A DNA stretch of 64,000 nucleotides from Symsagittifera roscoffensis (GCF_963678635.1 NC_087063.1:45118101-45182100); one strand, 5' to 3'. Shown: positions 33,248 to 44,349, counted from the stretch's first letter. The notes: generated by a model not told the origin, from the letters alone. Numbers and translations are program-made.

Positions 33248-34078
33248 TCATTTTGAAAAAAAAAATTTTTTTTTTAGATCTTCACGAATTAAGCTGGCGT
33301 TGTTTTTTAAAGTTTCTCCATTCAATTTCCAGTAATTAGGGTCGCGCTGATACAAGTTAGATGGCTTAGCAAAAACATGTAAGAGCAAATGATCAGAGAT
33401 TGATATTTGAGTTCTTTGCCTAGAGTCATAATCTGTTTCGAAATTCAAAAAAACATAATCCATGCGCGCAAAAGTTTTATGTTGTTTGTCATAATGTGTA
33501 TAATCACAAAAATCATTCTTGAGTGCGAAATCAACAAAACCAAAACAATCAAGAATTTGTCCTTTGAGTTGGGTAAATCGTTTGATACGTGCATCATTTA
33601 ACTGAAGTTTTGAAGAACTGTTAATATGGTCATAACTCAGCGCATTGAAATCACGCGTCATGATAGTTTTCAATTTTTTGGTTAAAAATCTGATGCTTAA
33701 CTTCAGGAAATTCAAAATTGCTTGGACCGTATTTGGGTTTGCATAAACATTGATAACAAACCAATCAAGTTTGAGAACTTTTAACAGTTGAAAACCTGTA
33801 CTTGAAGCAATTCTTTTTGCAGGACTCAAGTTTGATAACCATAACGTTAAAAAACCACCAGAATTTTTTGAACCCTGTACAAAATCAAACAAAACCCTAT
33901 ATTTATCCAGTAAATTCCTATGTATATTGGTAAGTTTTAATGTTTTTGCTTCCTGAATGCACAAAATGAAACTGGGCGTTTTTTTTAATACTTGGCATTT
34001 TTTGATAAGTGAGTGTAATTTAGCTGGATTTCCTATGCTAAAAATGTTAACGGAAAAGATGTCTGGTTTTCGGCACAT
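33248..34078 (-). CDS. LINE apurinic/apyrimidinic-type endonuclease domain
   Basis: A 276-codon open frame starting with ATG at 34078. Landmarks of the APE endonuclease fold are in place: N11 (SVNIFS), E43 (CIQEAK), Y112 (NVYANP), D143 and N145 (RDFNAL, usually GDFN), D207 (ARMDYVF) and the SDH triad at 228-230. In LINEs this domain nicks target DNA to prime reverse transcription. The frame ends in a Lys/Phe-rich run at a long A/T tract near 33255-33275, where the sister copy at 50.8-51.3 kb continues. The domain is intact, but the element is broken downstream. Confidence 0.85.
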   Translation of the reverse strand: MCRKPDIFSVNIFSIGNPAKLHSLIKKCQVLKKTPSFILCIQEAKTLKLTNIHRNLLDKYRVLFDFVQGSKNSGGFLTLWLSNLSPAKRIASSTGFQLLKVLKLDWFVINVYANPNTVQAILNFLKLSIRFLTKKLKTIMTRDFNALSYDHINSSSKLQLNDARIKRFTQLKGQILDCFGFVDFALKNDFCDYTHYDKQHKTFARMDYVFLNFETDYDSRQRTQISISDHLLLHVFAKPSNLYQRDPNYWKLNGETLKNNASLIREDLKKKFFFSK

Positions 34079-34246
34079 AGAATATTTGCTAAAACTTACC
34101 TCCGACCAACTCTTCTCCGTAGTTTTTAGATTTCATTTCAGGCCCTTTCTACCGTGTTGAAACTGACCAGTAGGTTGAAATTTCAAGCTCTCTTTTTGTA
34201 AGCATTCTTCTGTCAGAGGAACATTTTCGTTTGTCCTTTTCGATAT

Positions 34247-34833
34247 TCAAATTGTCTTTTTTTCTTCTGCAGAGTGAGAATGAAAATCTACGACCTGATT
34301 GTTGTGAACCTCATCCTTTTGTTTTTCTTCTCTTGGAGTTGCTACACTGTTTGTTTTGGATTCATTTACCAAAACTCTAGATGGTGGTGTTTCGACATTC
34401 TTACCTTCGACATTTTCGCTACCATTACAAAACTTATCGCTGATTGTTTCCTCATCGTTTCTCTCGTCGCTGGCATTATTTGAGCTTGGTTTTTGTGAGG
34501 ACTGATTATTTGGTTTATTGGTTTTCTGGTTTCCTATGTTGCACCGATCATGGTGCAATTATGACAATCATGTAGTGAAGGTATGTGAAACGAGATTTCC
34601 ACACCTTCCCACATTTTAAAGCCATCCATTATCGATTTGTAAGACAAGTCCGTCAACTTTTTCTCTTTTTCTTCGTTTTGTATTTTAACTTCTAAAATTG
34701 CTCTTCCTGTGTAAACATACTGACCCGGTTCAGTTACGATACAGGTCTCACGTTGGAACATAGGAATATGAATTATGCCTTCTGGCAATTGGAGAATTAA
34801 TTTCGCTTCGATATCGTTCCATACATAAGGCAA
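34247..34833 (-). pseudogene. LINE ORF1, two overlapping frames
   Basis: Frame one, 34833-34534 (99 codons), has a YVYTGRAILEVKIQN segment and ends DCHNCTMIGAT, a possible half zinc knuckle (CxxC). Frame two, 34558-34247 (103 codons), begins MHHDRCNIGNQ and is hydrophilic and Ser/Asn/Glu-rich. They overlap by 25 bases in different frames. Copy 2 shows the same arrangement (41573-41193 and 41217-40913), so the overlap predates their divergence. I infer ORF1p nucleic-acid binding from the position and CxxC only. Confidence 0.6.
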
Positions 34834-34975
34834 AATTCGACATTTTGATTTTGGCTAGTTTAGGGTAAAGGTTCTTGGGTCTATGAGACCTTGTAATGCA
34901 TCCCATGGGAAATACCGTCCTGGTAAGTAGAGTGATTCCTTTGCTTTTGATAGTAGTTTAGAGTTGCTCTGCTTC

Positions 34976-35146
34976 GGGGGGGGGGGGAGCAAAAACTGTC
35001 AGTGTATGAAGTTTGCGGTCATCTTTTGTCAGAGTTATTGTTTTTGTGATTGTTATCTTCTGTTGCATAGTTGTGGGGAATTGTTTCAGTATATCGGAAG
35101 CACAACTTCGATATGCCTGCGTGGCTCTTTTTCCTCCCCCCCCCCC
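34976..35146. repeat. Inverted G-tract/C-tract pair at the LINE 5' side
   Basis: A run of 12 G (34976-34987) followed by AGCAAAAA faces TTTTTCCT followed by 11 C (35136-35146). The arms are nearly perfect inverted repeats of about 20 bp with a loop of about 140 bp. Copy 2 has the same pair (8 G at 41633-41640; 12 C at 41789-41800). Between the arms is LINE 5' or host sequence with no gene. Confidence 0.85.
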
Positions 35147-35775
35147 ACATCATGCGAGCTTCAATATATTAGTGTAACGAGTGGTTTTACGAGGTTGAGT
35201 ATGAAAACCAAATATGTTTGTCGTGGCCTTATTAGTCTGTATGTAAATTTTCATAATAATCGGACAACGTGGTCAACAAATTCACATGTAAAAATTTACC
35301 CGTGGGAGGAAAAGGAAAAAGAGCCGCCTGCGTCAGATTTTCAGCTGACTTGAGAGTTTCTCACGAGAATGGGGGGATGATTTTGATTATTTGGATTTGT
35401 CTTGTTTCTTCCGTCGATTTGTTTGCTGTTAGCGCATTTCTGAATTTTGTCTTCGTTTCAATCAGCACTTCATGAGTATTGGTAGCTGAGATTTCGTCAG
35501 TTGTTGTTGACTCATTACTTGGTTTTACTCGTGGGGGGCAAATAAAGCCTTCACCCGGAGATATACTTGGAAAAAAAAAATTTTTCTCTTTCAAAATGTA
35601 GAAATCAGAAGGCAAAAACATGATTTTGACATGTGTTTTTTTTTCAACTTCTCTTCTTCAAAATTTTGAATTCATTGTAAAGACACGTAACGTTTTTATC
35701 ATGATGATTCAGATTTTTAAACCTTTCAACTTGTCCATCGATTGATTTAACAGAAAATAAATTAAGTACAGAAAC
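35147..35775 (+). other. Upstream region of the Spen-like gene
   Basis: No supported coding sequence. Short frames on both strands (for example 35361-35621 minus and 34964-35353 plus) show no motif. The same stretch recurs upstream of the second gene copy (41801-42432), including GAGGTTGAGTATGAAAACCA and ACTCGTGGGG. The last bases, TTAAGTACAGAAACATGATG, offer a possible 3' splice site just before the start codon, usable by a cis- or trans-spliced leader. Confidence 0.4.
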
Positions 35776-36704
35776 ATGATGAATTACCCGCATCATCATC
35801 ATCATCAGCAGCAACAGATGCATCAACAGCCGCAGCAACAGCGGGAGTCGAGGCATTTGTGGGTCGGAAATATGCCAGATCTTTTTGACGAGGATGATAT
35901 TCGAGCTTTCTTCGAGAAAAAGTGAGTGTGCTTAGTTTCGACAAATAATATTTCTGTGGCTTTATATCTAAGGATCACAAATCTGGATCTGAAGATTGCA
36001 ATGAAAGATTGTAGTTTCAATACAGCATAGGACTAATGGCTTCAGATAGAAAATTAAAAAATACCATTTCCAAGTTCTTAACAGTTTTGCGAAGAATTCC
36101 ATTTCGAAGTCTTTACCGTTGATTGGTAATGAGTTTCCTAATTTTGAGTTCAAAATAGGTTGGAATTTGTAGATTCGTCGAAGTCGAAAAGGTGAAGTTG
36201 CTACCAAAGAAAACTGGCCAAGGAAAAGGAGTTGCAGATTTTGTGGATTTCGTTGAATTAAGATCAGCCCAGAAAGCTCATAGCTGTCCAATTGTCATTC
36301 AGAACCGCGAAATTCGAATGAATTTCAATGATCCTAAAACAGGTAGACAGCAGCAACCTCAGCAACCTCCTCCTATGCCCATGCAGCAGCATTATCCGCG
36401 GGAGTTTGTGCCTAATTTTGAAGGAATGCATAGGGGAAAGCCACCAATGAAAAGGTGAGTGAGATGCGATGTTTACCAAAGTCAGTGATAATTGAAATGA
36501 AAGTTGTAATAACTGTAACAGAAGTTGTAAATTTCTGTTTTCAGGGAAAAGTGTCGTGTTATGTTACTTTATTTTTTAATTGTTCTCGCTATTACTGGGA
36601 AGTTTCAGTTATGCTTTTATGCAAAACTTTCTAAATTCTTTTTCGGAAATGTAGATTTCGAATATTTCCGTTACAAAAATAATTTAAAATGCATTGCCGA
36701 TTGA
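35776..36704 (+). CDS. spen: Spen-like RRM protein, three-exon intact copy
   Basis: Exons inferred at 35776-35921, 36173-36454 and 36545-36704. Donors are GTGAGT; acceptors are TTTGTAG and TTTTCAG; phases match at both joins, giving 195 residues. The N-terminus is His/Gln-rich. An RRM follows (RHLWVGNMPD as RNP2; GVADFVDFVELRSAQKAH as RNP1 region), closely resembling the first RRM of Split ends/SHARP transcriptional corepressors, which bind RNA in the nucleus. The third exon encodes an unexpected hydrophobic tail (VMLLYFLIVLAITG) and a stop at 36702. Known Spen proteins are far longer, with more RRMs and a SPOC domain, none of which I find. This is thus a 5' gene fragment or a short derivative. 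Confidence 0.65.
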
Positions 36705-37664
36705 CATTTATTAGAACTAATTGAAATGAGTTTGCGCGACTTGTATTTTTATTTTGGCTAAACTTGACCGCCAGTGAATCCTTTTAGGGGTATGTAAACT
36801 GGGGATTTTAGCATCTCAAAGCTTAGTTTAACTCTTGATTGCGTATCAAAACAGATTATCCGAAGTACAAAAAATATTTGTCAAGAAGTTACTGTAAGTT
36901 ACTAAAACAATTACTACTCATGGTGATTTCAGTAGAAATAATAATTTTTTGAACACAAAGGTCAAAGTGGATTGATTTATTTTGAAAAAATATTGTCGGT
37001 TAAATTTTCTTGTTGTAGTAAAACTATGACACAAAACTTGATATTTTCGAGCTTTGGGTAGTTTAATTACTGATACTTATTCGATATTACGATATGATCT
37101 TACCATGAGCTACTCCGAATTGAAAAAGATGGAAACCACCCATGAATTTCAGCGGTTAATGGTGCCTGCTTTATATCCCTGGTCTTAGTGGAAGGGAAAT
37201 TCTATTGTTTTTGCATACTGCTTAGAGATGTGCTTGTATAAATGCGCTTTCGAGTTGCCTCAATGTATTTTCGAGTTGCCTCAATGCACTCAAGGTATTT
37301 GGTAAACTCAGACGTAACTAATAAATTATCCAAGTATTTGCAAAGTCTGTTTTTCATACTGCGTATACAAAGTTCCAAATTGATTTAGGAAAGATTATTT
37401 TGCAAATTAACGGGATTTTAAGATTTTCATGACTAGAATCCGAAGATTAAATTCCAATTACGAGTTTATTTTAGCCGTGGTAACACGTGTCTTTTTCAAG
37501 TTATAATTTTGGATTCAGCTTTATTTTCCATCAGACATAAAAATTAAGTCATCCTTATCGTTACCGAAAGGTTTGGTTTTTGCTGCCCTTTACGCTTTAC
37601 ATCTGTCGCATTATGCAGTGTGTCACAACTGGGGTCAAAAACCAATTTGTATGTAATCGTTTAG

Positions 37665-37881
37665 CATGTACCGCGGAGGGATGGCAGCACCGCCTCAAAA
37701 AGGCTAGCCACCCGAGGATATTGGTGAAATGGAACCTGATTTGGATTATAGACCTCCTAGACAACAATCACCGCCACCTCCTGGACCTGGCTACGTCAAA
37801 AGTAGCAAACATAAGCGCGCGCATTACAGCTCGAGTCCTGACAGTAACGATGGAGGGTATGTCGTGCCAAATCAAAGAGTG
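37665..37881 (+). pseudogene. spen: Spen-like exon 3b with in-frame stop
   Basis: An alternative third exon: the acceptor TCGTTTAG precedes C-ATG-TAC, and its phase also fits exon 2 of the copy at 35776. It reads MYRGGMAAPPQKG, then TAG at 37705-37707. It continues in the same frame through MEPDLDYRPPRQQSPPPPGP and HYSSSPDSNDGGYVVPNQRV to a strong GTAAGT donor at 37882. Low-complexity Pro/Ser-rich linker sequence after the first RRM fits a Spen protein. The TAG is present in all four copies, so either the founder was already a pseudogene or the stop has another role. Confidence 0.65.
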
Positions 37882-37999
37882 GTAAGTAATTATCTTTGTT
37901 GCGAAGTAAGTTTGTGCTCTGAAGTTTGTATTTTATATTCCTGAAAGCAGGTAGTGAAAACACTTGAGGTCGTGTGATGTTTATGAAGAGTGCACGTTG

Positions 38000-38809
38000 T
38001 CCCTTAGGGGATCAGGGCGCACGTTGTTCCTGAAATATTGAACCTTTTTTTTATTGTAAATTTGTAATTTTTTTAGTTGAGAGTTTCATAAAAAATATGT
38101 ACATCAATAAAATTTTATTTATCGAAAAATACTCATCGAGTTGGAAACCTAATTGTTGAGACAATAAACACCTTGTAAATTGTTAAGAGCTCGTCTAGAT
38201 AGTTTCTGAACTGTTTCTGGACATTTTTTGTTCAAACTGATGCTCAGTGTCCTGATACTGAGTGTCACTTTTACTGGACACCGGGTATCCTGGTTTGTTG
38301 CTGAAGTCTAACATATCTTCTAGACTTCTTTACGTAAATAACGGTTTTCCCAGTGGTTCATATAACTTTATTTTTCTTAGCTTTCCCCGCAAACTTGAGG
38401 TAACGAATAAGCCTGGGACTGCAGCCTGGAGGTAACGAATAAGCCTGGGACTGCAAAGATTCTGTGATTAATCTGACCAGGACCTGTTTTTGTTTCACAT
38501 GGGAAATTTTCTGTTTAAATAAAATTTTCGGCCTAATAATCGTCTGCTTATGTTTTGTTGGCTTAGTTTTTACATCTTAGAATCCTTTTTTTTTACTGCA
38601 GGCGATTTTTATTGATGTCTTGTAGTGTTTTGGTTTGCTCCTGGAACTTGTAATTTCACTTTACCCTTGTTTTTGTATATCTATTTTAGTTGTTTGGCGT
38701 TAAACCTTTATTTCGGCCTATTTGTTATCGGCTTAGTATCAAGCGAAACACAATTTTTATGCTCATGTTTTTTCTTGGTTGTATTTTTACCTAACTCAGG
38801 TTGCTTACA
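38000..38809. other. LINE 3' UTR piece and non-coding filler
   Basis: 38000-38310 repeats the LINE 3' UTR seen at 30626-30940, starting CTTAGGGGATCAGGGCGCAC. A 33-bp direct duplication, GAGGTAACGAATAAGCCTGG, lies at 38397-38455. From 38311 to 38809 the sequence (TTCTTTACGTAAATAACGG onward) is repeated at 49178-49530 next to LINE copy 4. No gene is seen. Confidence 0.6.
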
Positions 38810-39262
38810 CTAGCCAACGTAAAAGTATGACAAGTTTTTTTCTGAGCTAAGTCGTAAATTTGGTCTCACTTTTAGTGGCACCTTGACGGCTTTTTGGTAG
38901 CATGTGCTTTGACATTCGAATAGTAATAAGTTAGCACAGTTGATGCATTTCTCATTGTTCAAATGAAAAGATAGAGCTATTGAAATTTTGATTTCTTTCG
39001 GGAAAATAAATTCTGTTGGTAACAAACTATTTTGATCTGACATATCGGAAGCAGAGAAATCAACTACTTTCAGACTGAAAAGTTTTCTGACTGATTGAAT
39101 TGTAGGCATGGTAAGCCTACCCCACCATCTATAATTGGGTGATATAAGACTTTTTTCCTAATGTCGAGTCTGCTTGATTTTTTCAATTCTGCTTTTAATA
39201 ATTCTTGGCATTTATTAACAGTATCCAAGTTAGCTGTAGTATGACGAGCCAAATGAAAAAAC

Positions 39263-39946
39263 TTAGGGAGAAAATAAACTGACAGTTTTAATAAATTGGC
39301 CCTCAAAGTGGTTTTTAATTAAAGTGGTTTTTTGTGAAATTAACCCTCGATGTTTTTGATTTTGAGAACTCAACCATAGTTCAATATTTTCAACTCTTTG
39401 GGAAGTGTACAACAAGACACCCAGTATTTTTGTTTCCTTGACTGTTTTATAGGGTGATAAATCAGTTATAGAAAGCACTTCACTTTTACTTATATTAATC
39501 ATCATTTGAGTTTGTTTGCAAAATCTATCGATTAAGCGAAAAAACCTGTAATTACATCGGATTTTGATAAGGCAAGTTATGTCGTCTGCATATGAAACTA
39601 GTTTGGGGCAGAATAACGCGAAATCTTCAATTTCTTCTCTAAATTCAGTTGCTTGAACAAGGGGTTCGATAAAAATTTCGAACAAAAATGCGGAAAGAGG
39701 GCAACCTTCTCTCACACCGCGATGAAATTTGAAGCTGGCTGATAAAAAATAATTTATCTCAATTACTGTTTTTGAGTTTAAATACAGAGTTTCAATAGCT
39801 CTAGCGGAAAACTCATCAAGGTTTAACGGCTTCAAAATTTTGATGAGAAGTGATCTGTCAACTCTGTCAAATGCTTTAGAAAAGTCTAACTTTACAGCAC
39901 ATGAACCTCGGTTAGCCAATCGTTCTGGCCTAATAGCTTTTTTCAA
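39263..39946 (-). pseudogene. LINE reverse transcriptase, open over 227 codons
   Basis: The longest uninterrupted RT frame among the LINE copies here. It covers motif A (FSKAFDRVD), motif B (REGCPLSAFLFEIFIEPL) and motif C (SYADDITCLI) and runs into the thumb (LGVLLYTSQRVENI). Here the G-run next to YADD is only four bases, so the frame is not shifted. The motif B Gln-to-Glu change would probably impair activity. It is separated by stops from the endonuclease remnant. Confidence 0.8.
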
Positions 39947-40912
39947 CTTTCCTTTTACTGTGTGCAGATTCTTCCAGGCAAATACGCGTGATGATGGTTT
40001 TTAAAACTTTGCAAAGTTTTTTTTTTTCATTTTATTGCAGACTACATTGGCAAAACTTTTCGCTTCAGTATTCATGAGATTGATCGTGCAAAAATTTTAT
40101 ACCGCTATGGCATTTTCAGATTTCGGGAGCAGTTTGATTTTTGCTAAATAAAAACTGTTTGAGTGTTTCCACCATGAACAAAATGATCGAAAACTTTAGC
40201 TAAAATTGAACAAAAACTCATTTATGGAAGTATTATATAGCCGAGATGTAAGGCCATCTGGTCCAGGCGAGCTTTTCAAATTCAGTCTGTTTATAGCCAA
40301 GTGAGTTTCATCTTCTGTAAAGTAATTATAGCCATCATACTCATTTTTTTCGAGTTTTTTTTTTGATAAAAACGTCATTAGTAGTTTGGGCACACCCTCA
40401 AATGTATAGCTGAGAGTTTTCTGAATTTTTCGAAAATCTGAAAAATCTTTTTCCTTGGAATATTTCTGAAGCAACTCTTTTTGCAGGACTCAAGTTTGAT
40501 AACCATAACGTTAAAAAAAACCCCAGAATTTTTTGAGCCCTGTACAAAATCAAACAAAGCATTATATTTATCCAGTAAACTCCTTTGTATATTGGTAAGT
40601 TTTGATGTTTTTGCTTCCTGAATGCACAAAATGAAACTGGACGTTTTTTTTAATACTTGGCATTTTTTGATAAGTGAGTGTAAATTAGCTGGATTTCCTA
40701 TGCTACAAAATGTTAACGTAAAAGATGTCTGGTTTTCCGCACATAGAATATTTGCTAAAACTTCCCTCCAACCAAGTCTTCTCCGTAGTTTATAGATTTC
40801 ATTTCAGGCCCTTTCTACCGTGTTGAAACTGACCAATAGGTTTAAATTTCAAGCTCTCTTTTTGTAAGCATTCGTCCGTCAGAGGAACATTTTCGTTTGT
40901 TATTTTCGATAT

Positions 40913-41573
40913 TCAAATTGTCTTTTTTTCTTCTGCAGAGTAAGAATGAAAATCTACGACCTGATTGTTGAGAACCTCATCCTTTTGTTTTTCTTCGCTT
41001 GGAGTTGCTACACTGTTTGTTTTGGATTCATTTACCAAAACTCTAGATGACGGTGTTTCAACATTCTTTCCTTCGACATTTTCGCTACCATTACAAAACT
41101 TATCGCTGGTTGTTTCGTCGTCGTTTTTCTCGTCGCTGGCATTATCTGAGCTTGATTTTTGTGGGGACTGATAATTTGGTTTATTTGGTTTCCTATGTTG
41201 CACCGATCATGGTGCATTCTTGACAGTCAGGTATTGAAGGTACGTGAAACGAGATTTCTACACGTTCCCACATTTTAAAGCCATCCATTATTGATTTGTA
41301 AGACAAGTCCGTCAACTTTTTCTCTTGTTCTTCGTTTTGTATTTTAACTTCTAAAATTGCTCTTCCTGTGTAAACATACTGACCCGGTTCAGTTACGATA
41401 CAGGTCTCACGTTGGAACATAGGGCTATGAGTTATGTCTTCTGGCAATTGGAGAATTAATTTAGCTTCGATATCGTTGCATACATAAGGCAAATTCGACA
41501 ATTTGATTTTGGCTAGTTTAGAGTAAGTGTTCTTGGGTCTATGAGACCTTGTAAAGCATCCCATGGGAAACAC
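40913..41573 (-). pseudogene. LINE ORF1, two overlapping frames (copy 2)
   Basis: The same layout as copy 1. Frame one (41573-41193) includes YVYTGRAILEVKIQN and ends DCQECTMIGAT. Frame two starts MHHDRCNIGNQ at 41217 and shifts once more into an acidic Ser/Asn-rich frame (41203-40913). The CxxC before the stop and the overlapping start are both kept relative to copy 1. Confidence 0.55.
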
Positions 41574-42432
41574 CGTCCTGGTAAGTAGAGTGATTCCTTC
41601 GCTTTTGATTATAGTTTAGAATTGCTCTGCTTGGGGGGGGAGCAAAAACTGTCAATGTATGAAGTTTGCTGTCATCTTTTGTCACAGTTATTGTTTTTGT
41701 GATTGTCATCTTCTGTTGCATAGTTGTGGGGAATTGTTTCAGTATATTGGAAGGACAACTTCGATATGCCTGCGTGGCTCTTTTTCCTCCCCCCCCCCCC
41801 ACATCATGCGAGCTTCAATATATTAGTGTAACGAGTGGTTTTACGAGGTTGAGTATGAAAACCAAATATGTTTGTCGTGGCCTTATTAGTCTCTATGTAA
41901 ATTTTCATAACAATCCGACAACGTGGTCAACAAATTCACATGTAAAAATTTACCGGTGGGGGGAAAAGGAAAAAGAGCCGCCTGCGTCGGATGTTCAGCT
42001 GACTTGAGAGTTTCTCACGAGAATGGGGGGATGATTTTGATTATTTGGATTTGTCTTGTTTCTTCCGTCGATTTGTTTGCTGTTAGCGCATTTCTGAGTT
42101 TTGTCTTCGTTTCAATCGGCACGTCATGAGTATTGGTAGCTGAGATTCCGTCAGTTGTTGTTGACTCATGACTTGGTTTTACTCGTGGGGAGCAAATAAA
42201 GCCTTCACCCGGAGATATACTTGAAAAAAAATAGATTTTTCTCTTTCAAAATGTAGAAATCAGAAGGCAAAAACATGATTTGACATATGTTTTTTTATTT
42301 TCAACTTCTCTTTTTCAAAATTTCGAATTCGTTGTAAAGACACGTAACGTTTTTCTCATGATGATTCAGATTTTTAAACCTTTCAACTTGTCTATCGATT
42401 GATTTAACAGAAAATAAATTAAGTACAGAAGC

Positions 42433-43352
42433 ATGATGAATTACCCGCATCATCATCATCATCAGCAGCAACAGATGCATCAACAGCCGCAGCAACATTG
42501 GGAGTCGAGGCATTTGTGGGTCGGAAATATGCCAGATCATTTTGACGAGGATGATATTCGAGCTTTCTTCGAGAAAAAGTGAGTGTGCTTAGTTTCGACA
42601 AATAATATTTCTGTGGCTTTATATCTAAGGATCACAAATCTGGATCTGAAGATTGCAATGAAAGGTTGTAGTTTCAATACAGCATATGAATATTGGCTTC
42701 AGATAGAAAATTAAAGATTACCATTTCCAAGTTCTTAACAGTTTTGCGAAGAATTCCATTTCGAAGTCTTTATCGTTGATTGGTAATGAGTTTCCTAATT
42801 TTAAGTTCAAAATAGGTTTGAAATTTGTAGATTCGGCGAAGTCGAAAAGGTGAAGTCGCTACCGAAGAAAACTGGCCAAGGAGGAGGAGTTGCAGCTTTT
42901 GTGGATTTCGTCGAATTAAGATCAGCCCAGAAAGCCCATAGCTGTCCAATTGTCATTCAGAACCGCGAATTTCGAATGAATTTCAATGATCCTAAAACAA
43001 GTTGACAGCAGAAATCTCAGCAACTTCCTCCTATGCTCATGCAGCAGCATTATCCGCGGGAGTTTGTGCTTAATTTTGACGGAATGCATAGGGGAAAGCC
43101 ACCAATGAAAAGGTGAGTGAGATGCGATGTTTACTAAAGTCAGTGATAATTGAAATGAAAGTTTTAATAACTGACAAAACTTCTGTTTTCAGGGAAAAGT
43201 GCTGTGTTAAGTTACTTTATTTTTTAATTGTTCTCGGTATTACTGGGAAGTTGCAGTTATGCTTCTATGCAAAACTTTCTAGTTTCTTTTTCGGACATGT
43301 AGATTTCGAATATTTACGTTACAAATATAATTTAAAATGCATTGTCGAATGA
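42433..43352 (+). pseudogene. spen: Spen-like RRM gene, second copy with a stop in exon 2
   Basis: Exons at 42433-42578, 42831-43112 and 43193-43352 are in the same positions and lengths as the intact copy, with identical donors and acceptors. The RRM keeps KFGEVEKV and GGGVAAFVDFVE, closer to known Spen proteins than the first copy (KFVEVEKV, GKGVADFVDF). A TGA at 43003-43005 ends the frame just after NFNDPKTS, at the end of the RRM. The exon 3 hydrophobic tail (VKLLYFLIVLGITG) is still open. It seems to be a decayed duplicate. Confidence 0.75.
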
Positions 43353-44132
43353 TATTTATTAGAACTAATTGAAATAAGTTTGCGCGACTTGCATTTTTAT
43401 TTTGGCTAAATTTGACCGCCAGTGAATCCTTTTAGGGTTATGTAAACTGGGGATTTTAGCATCTTAATGCTTAGTTTAACTCTTGGTTGCGTATCGAAAC
43501 AGATTATCCGAAGTACAAAAAATATTTGTCAAGAAGTTACTGTAAGTTACTAAAACAATTACTACTCATGGTTATTTCAGGAGAAATAATGATTTTTTGA
43601 ACACAAAGGTCAAAGTGGATTGATTAATTTTGAAAAACTAATGTCGGTTAAATTTTCTTGGTGTAGTAATACTATGATACAAAACTTGATATTTTCGAGC
43701 TTTGGGTAGTTGAATTACTGATACTTATTCGATCTTACGATATGATCTTCCCATGAGCTACTCCGAATTGAAAAAGATGGAAACCATCCATGAATTTCAG
43801 CGGTTAATGGTGCCTGCTTTATATCCCTGGTCTTAGTGGAAAGGAAAATCTATTGTTTTTGCATACTGCTTAGAGATGTGCTTGTATAAATACGCTGTTT
43901 TCCAGTTGCCTCAATGCATTCAAGGCATTTGGTCAACTCAGACGTTGGTACCACTTGTCTTTAACAAGTTATAATTTTGGATTCAGCTTTATTTTCCATC
44001 AGACAGAACAATTAAGTCATCCTTATTGATACGGAAAGGTTTGGTTTTTGCTGCTCTTTACGCTTTACATCTGTCGCATTATGCAGTGTGTCACAACTGG
44101 GGTCAAAAACCAATTTGTATGTAATCGTTTAG

Positions 44133-44349
44133 CATGTACCGCGGAGGGATGGCAGCACCGCCTCAAAAAGGCTAGCCACCCGAGGATATTGGTGAAATGG
44201 AACCTGATTTGGATTATAGACCTCCTAGACAACGATCGCCGCCACCTCCTGGACCTGGCTACGTCAAAAGTAGCAAACATAAGCGCGCGCATTACAGCTC
44301 GAGTCCTGACAGTAACGATGGAGGGTATGTCGTGCCAAATCAAAGAGTG
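44133..44349 (+). pseudogene. Spen-like exon 3b, copy with the same in-frame stop
   Basis: Nearly identical to 37665-37881: acceptor CGTTTAG, MYRGGMAAPPQKG, TAG at 44173-44175, then MEPDLDYRPPRQRSPPPPGP and a GTAAGT donor at 44350. The near-identity of both copies, stop included, points to recent duplication of an exon that already carried the TAG. Confidence 0.7.

Larger units (their letters stand above)
30650..34900 (-). mobile_element. LINE copy 1: nearly full length non-LTR retrotransposon
   Basis: Reading leftward: ORF1 (34833-34247), ORF2 with apurinic-type endonuclease (34078-33248), RT (33163-31740), C-terminal Cys/His region (31674-31125), 3' UTR and a poly-A end (poly-T near 30668). 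The RT motifs (DFSKAFDRVD, GQGCPLSAFLF, SYADDIT) and a C-terminal CCHC-like cluster resemble L1/Tx1-type LINEs; clade assignment is tentative. Several frameshifts, including a 12-G run, make it inactive. The true 5' end may extend to the G/C tracts at 34976-35146. Confidence 0.85.
38810..41960 (-). mobile_element. LINE copy 2, internally deleted
   Basis: ORF1 frames at 41573-41193 and 41217-40913. A short endonuclease start at 40629-40378 (CIQEAKTSKLTNI) is fused after about 45 residues to the pre-RT region, an internal deletion of roughly 750 bp that removes most of the endonuclease. RT is largely open at 39946-39263, with KLDFSKAFDRVDRSLL, REGCPLSAFLF (usual Gln changed to Glu) and SYADDIT. 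Thumb and C-terminal pieces continue to 38810. The last part ends in unrelated residues, so the 3' end is rearranged. Confidence 0.85.
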
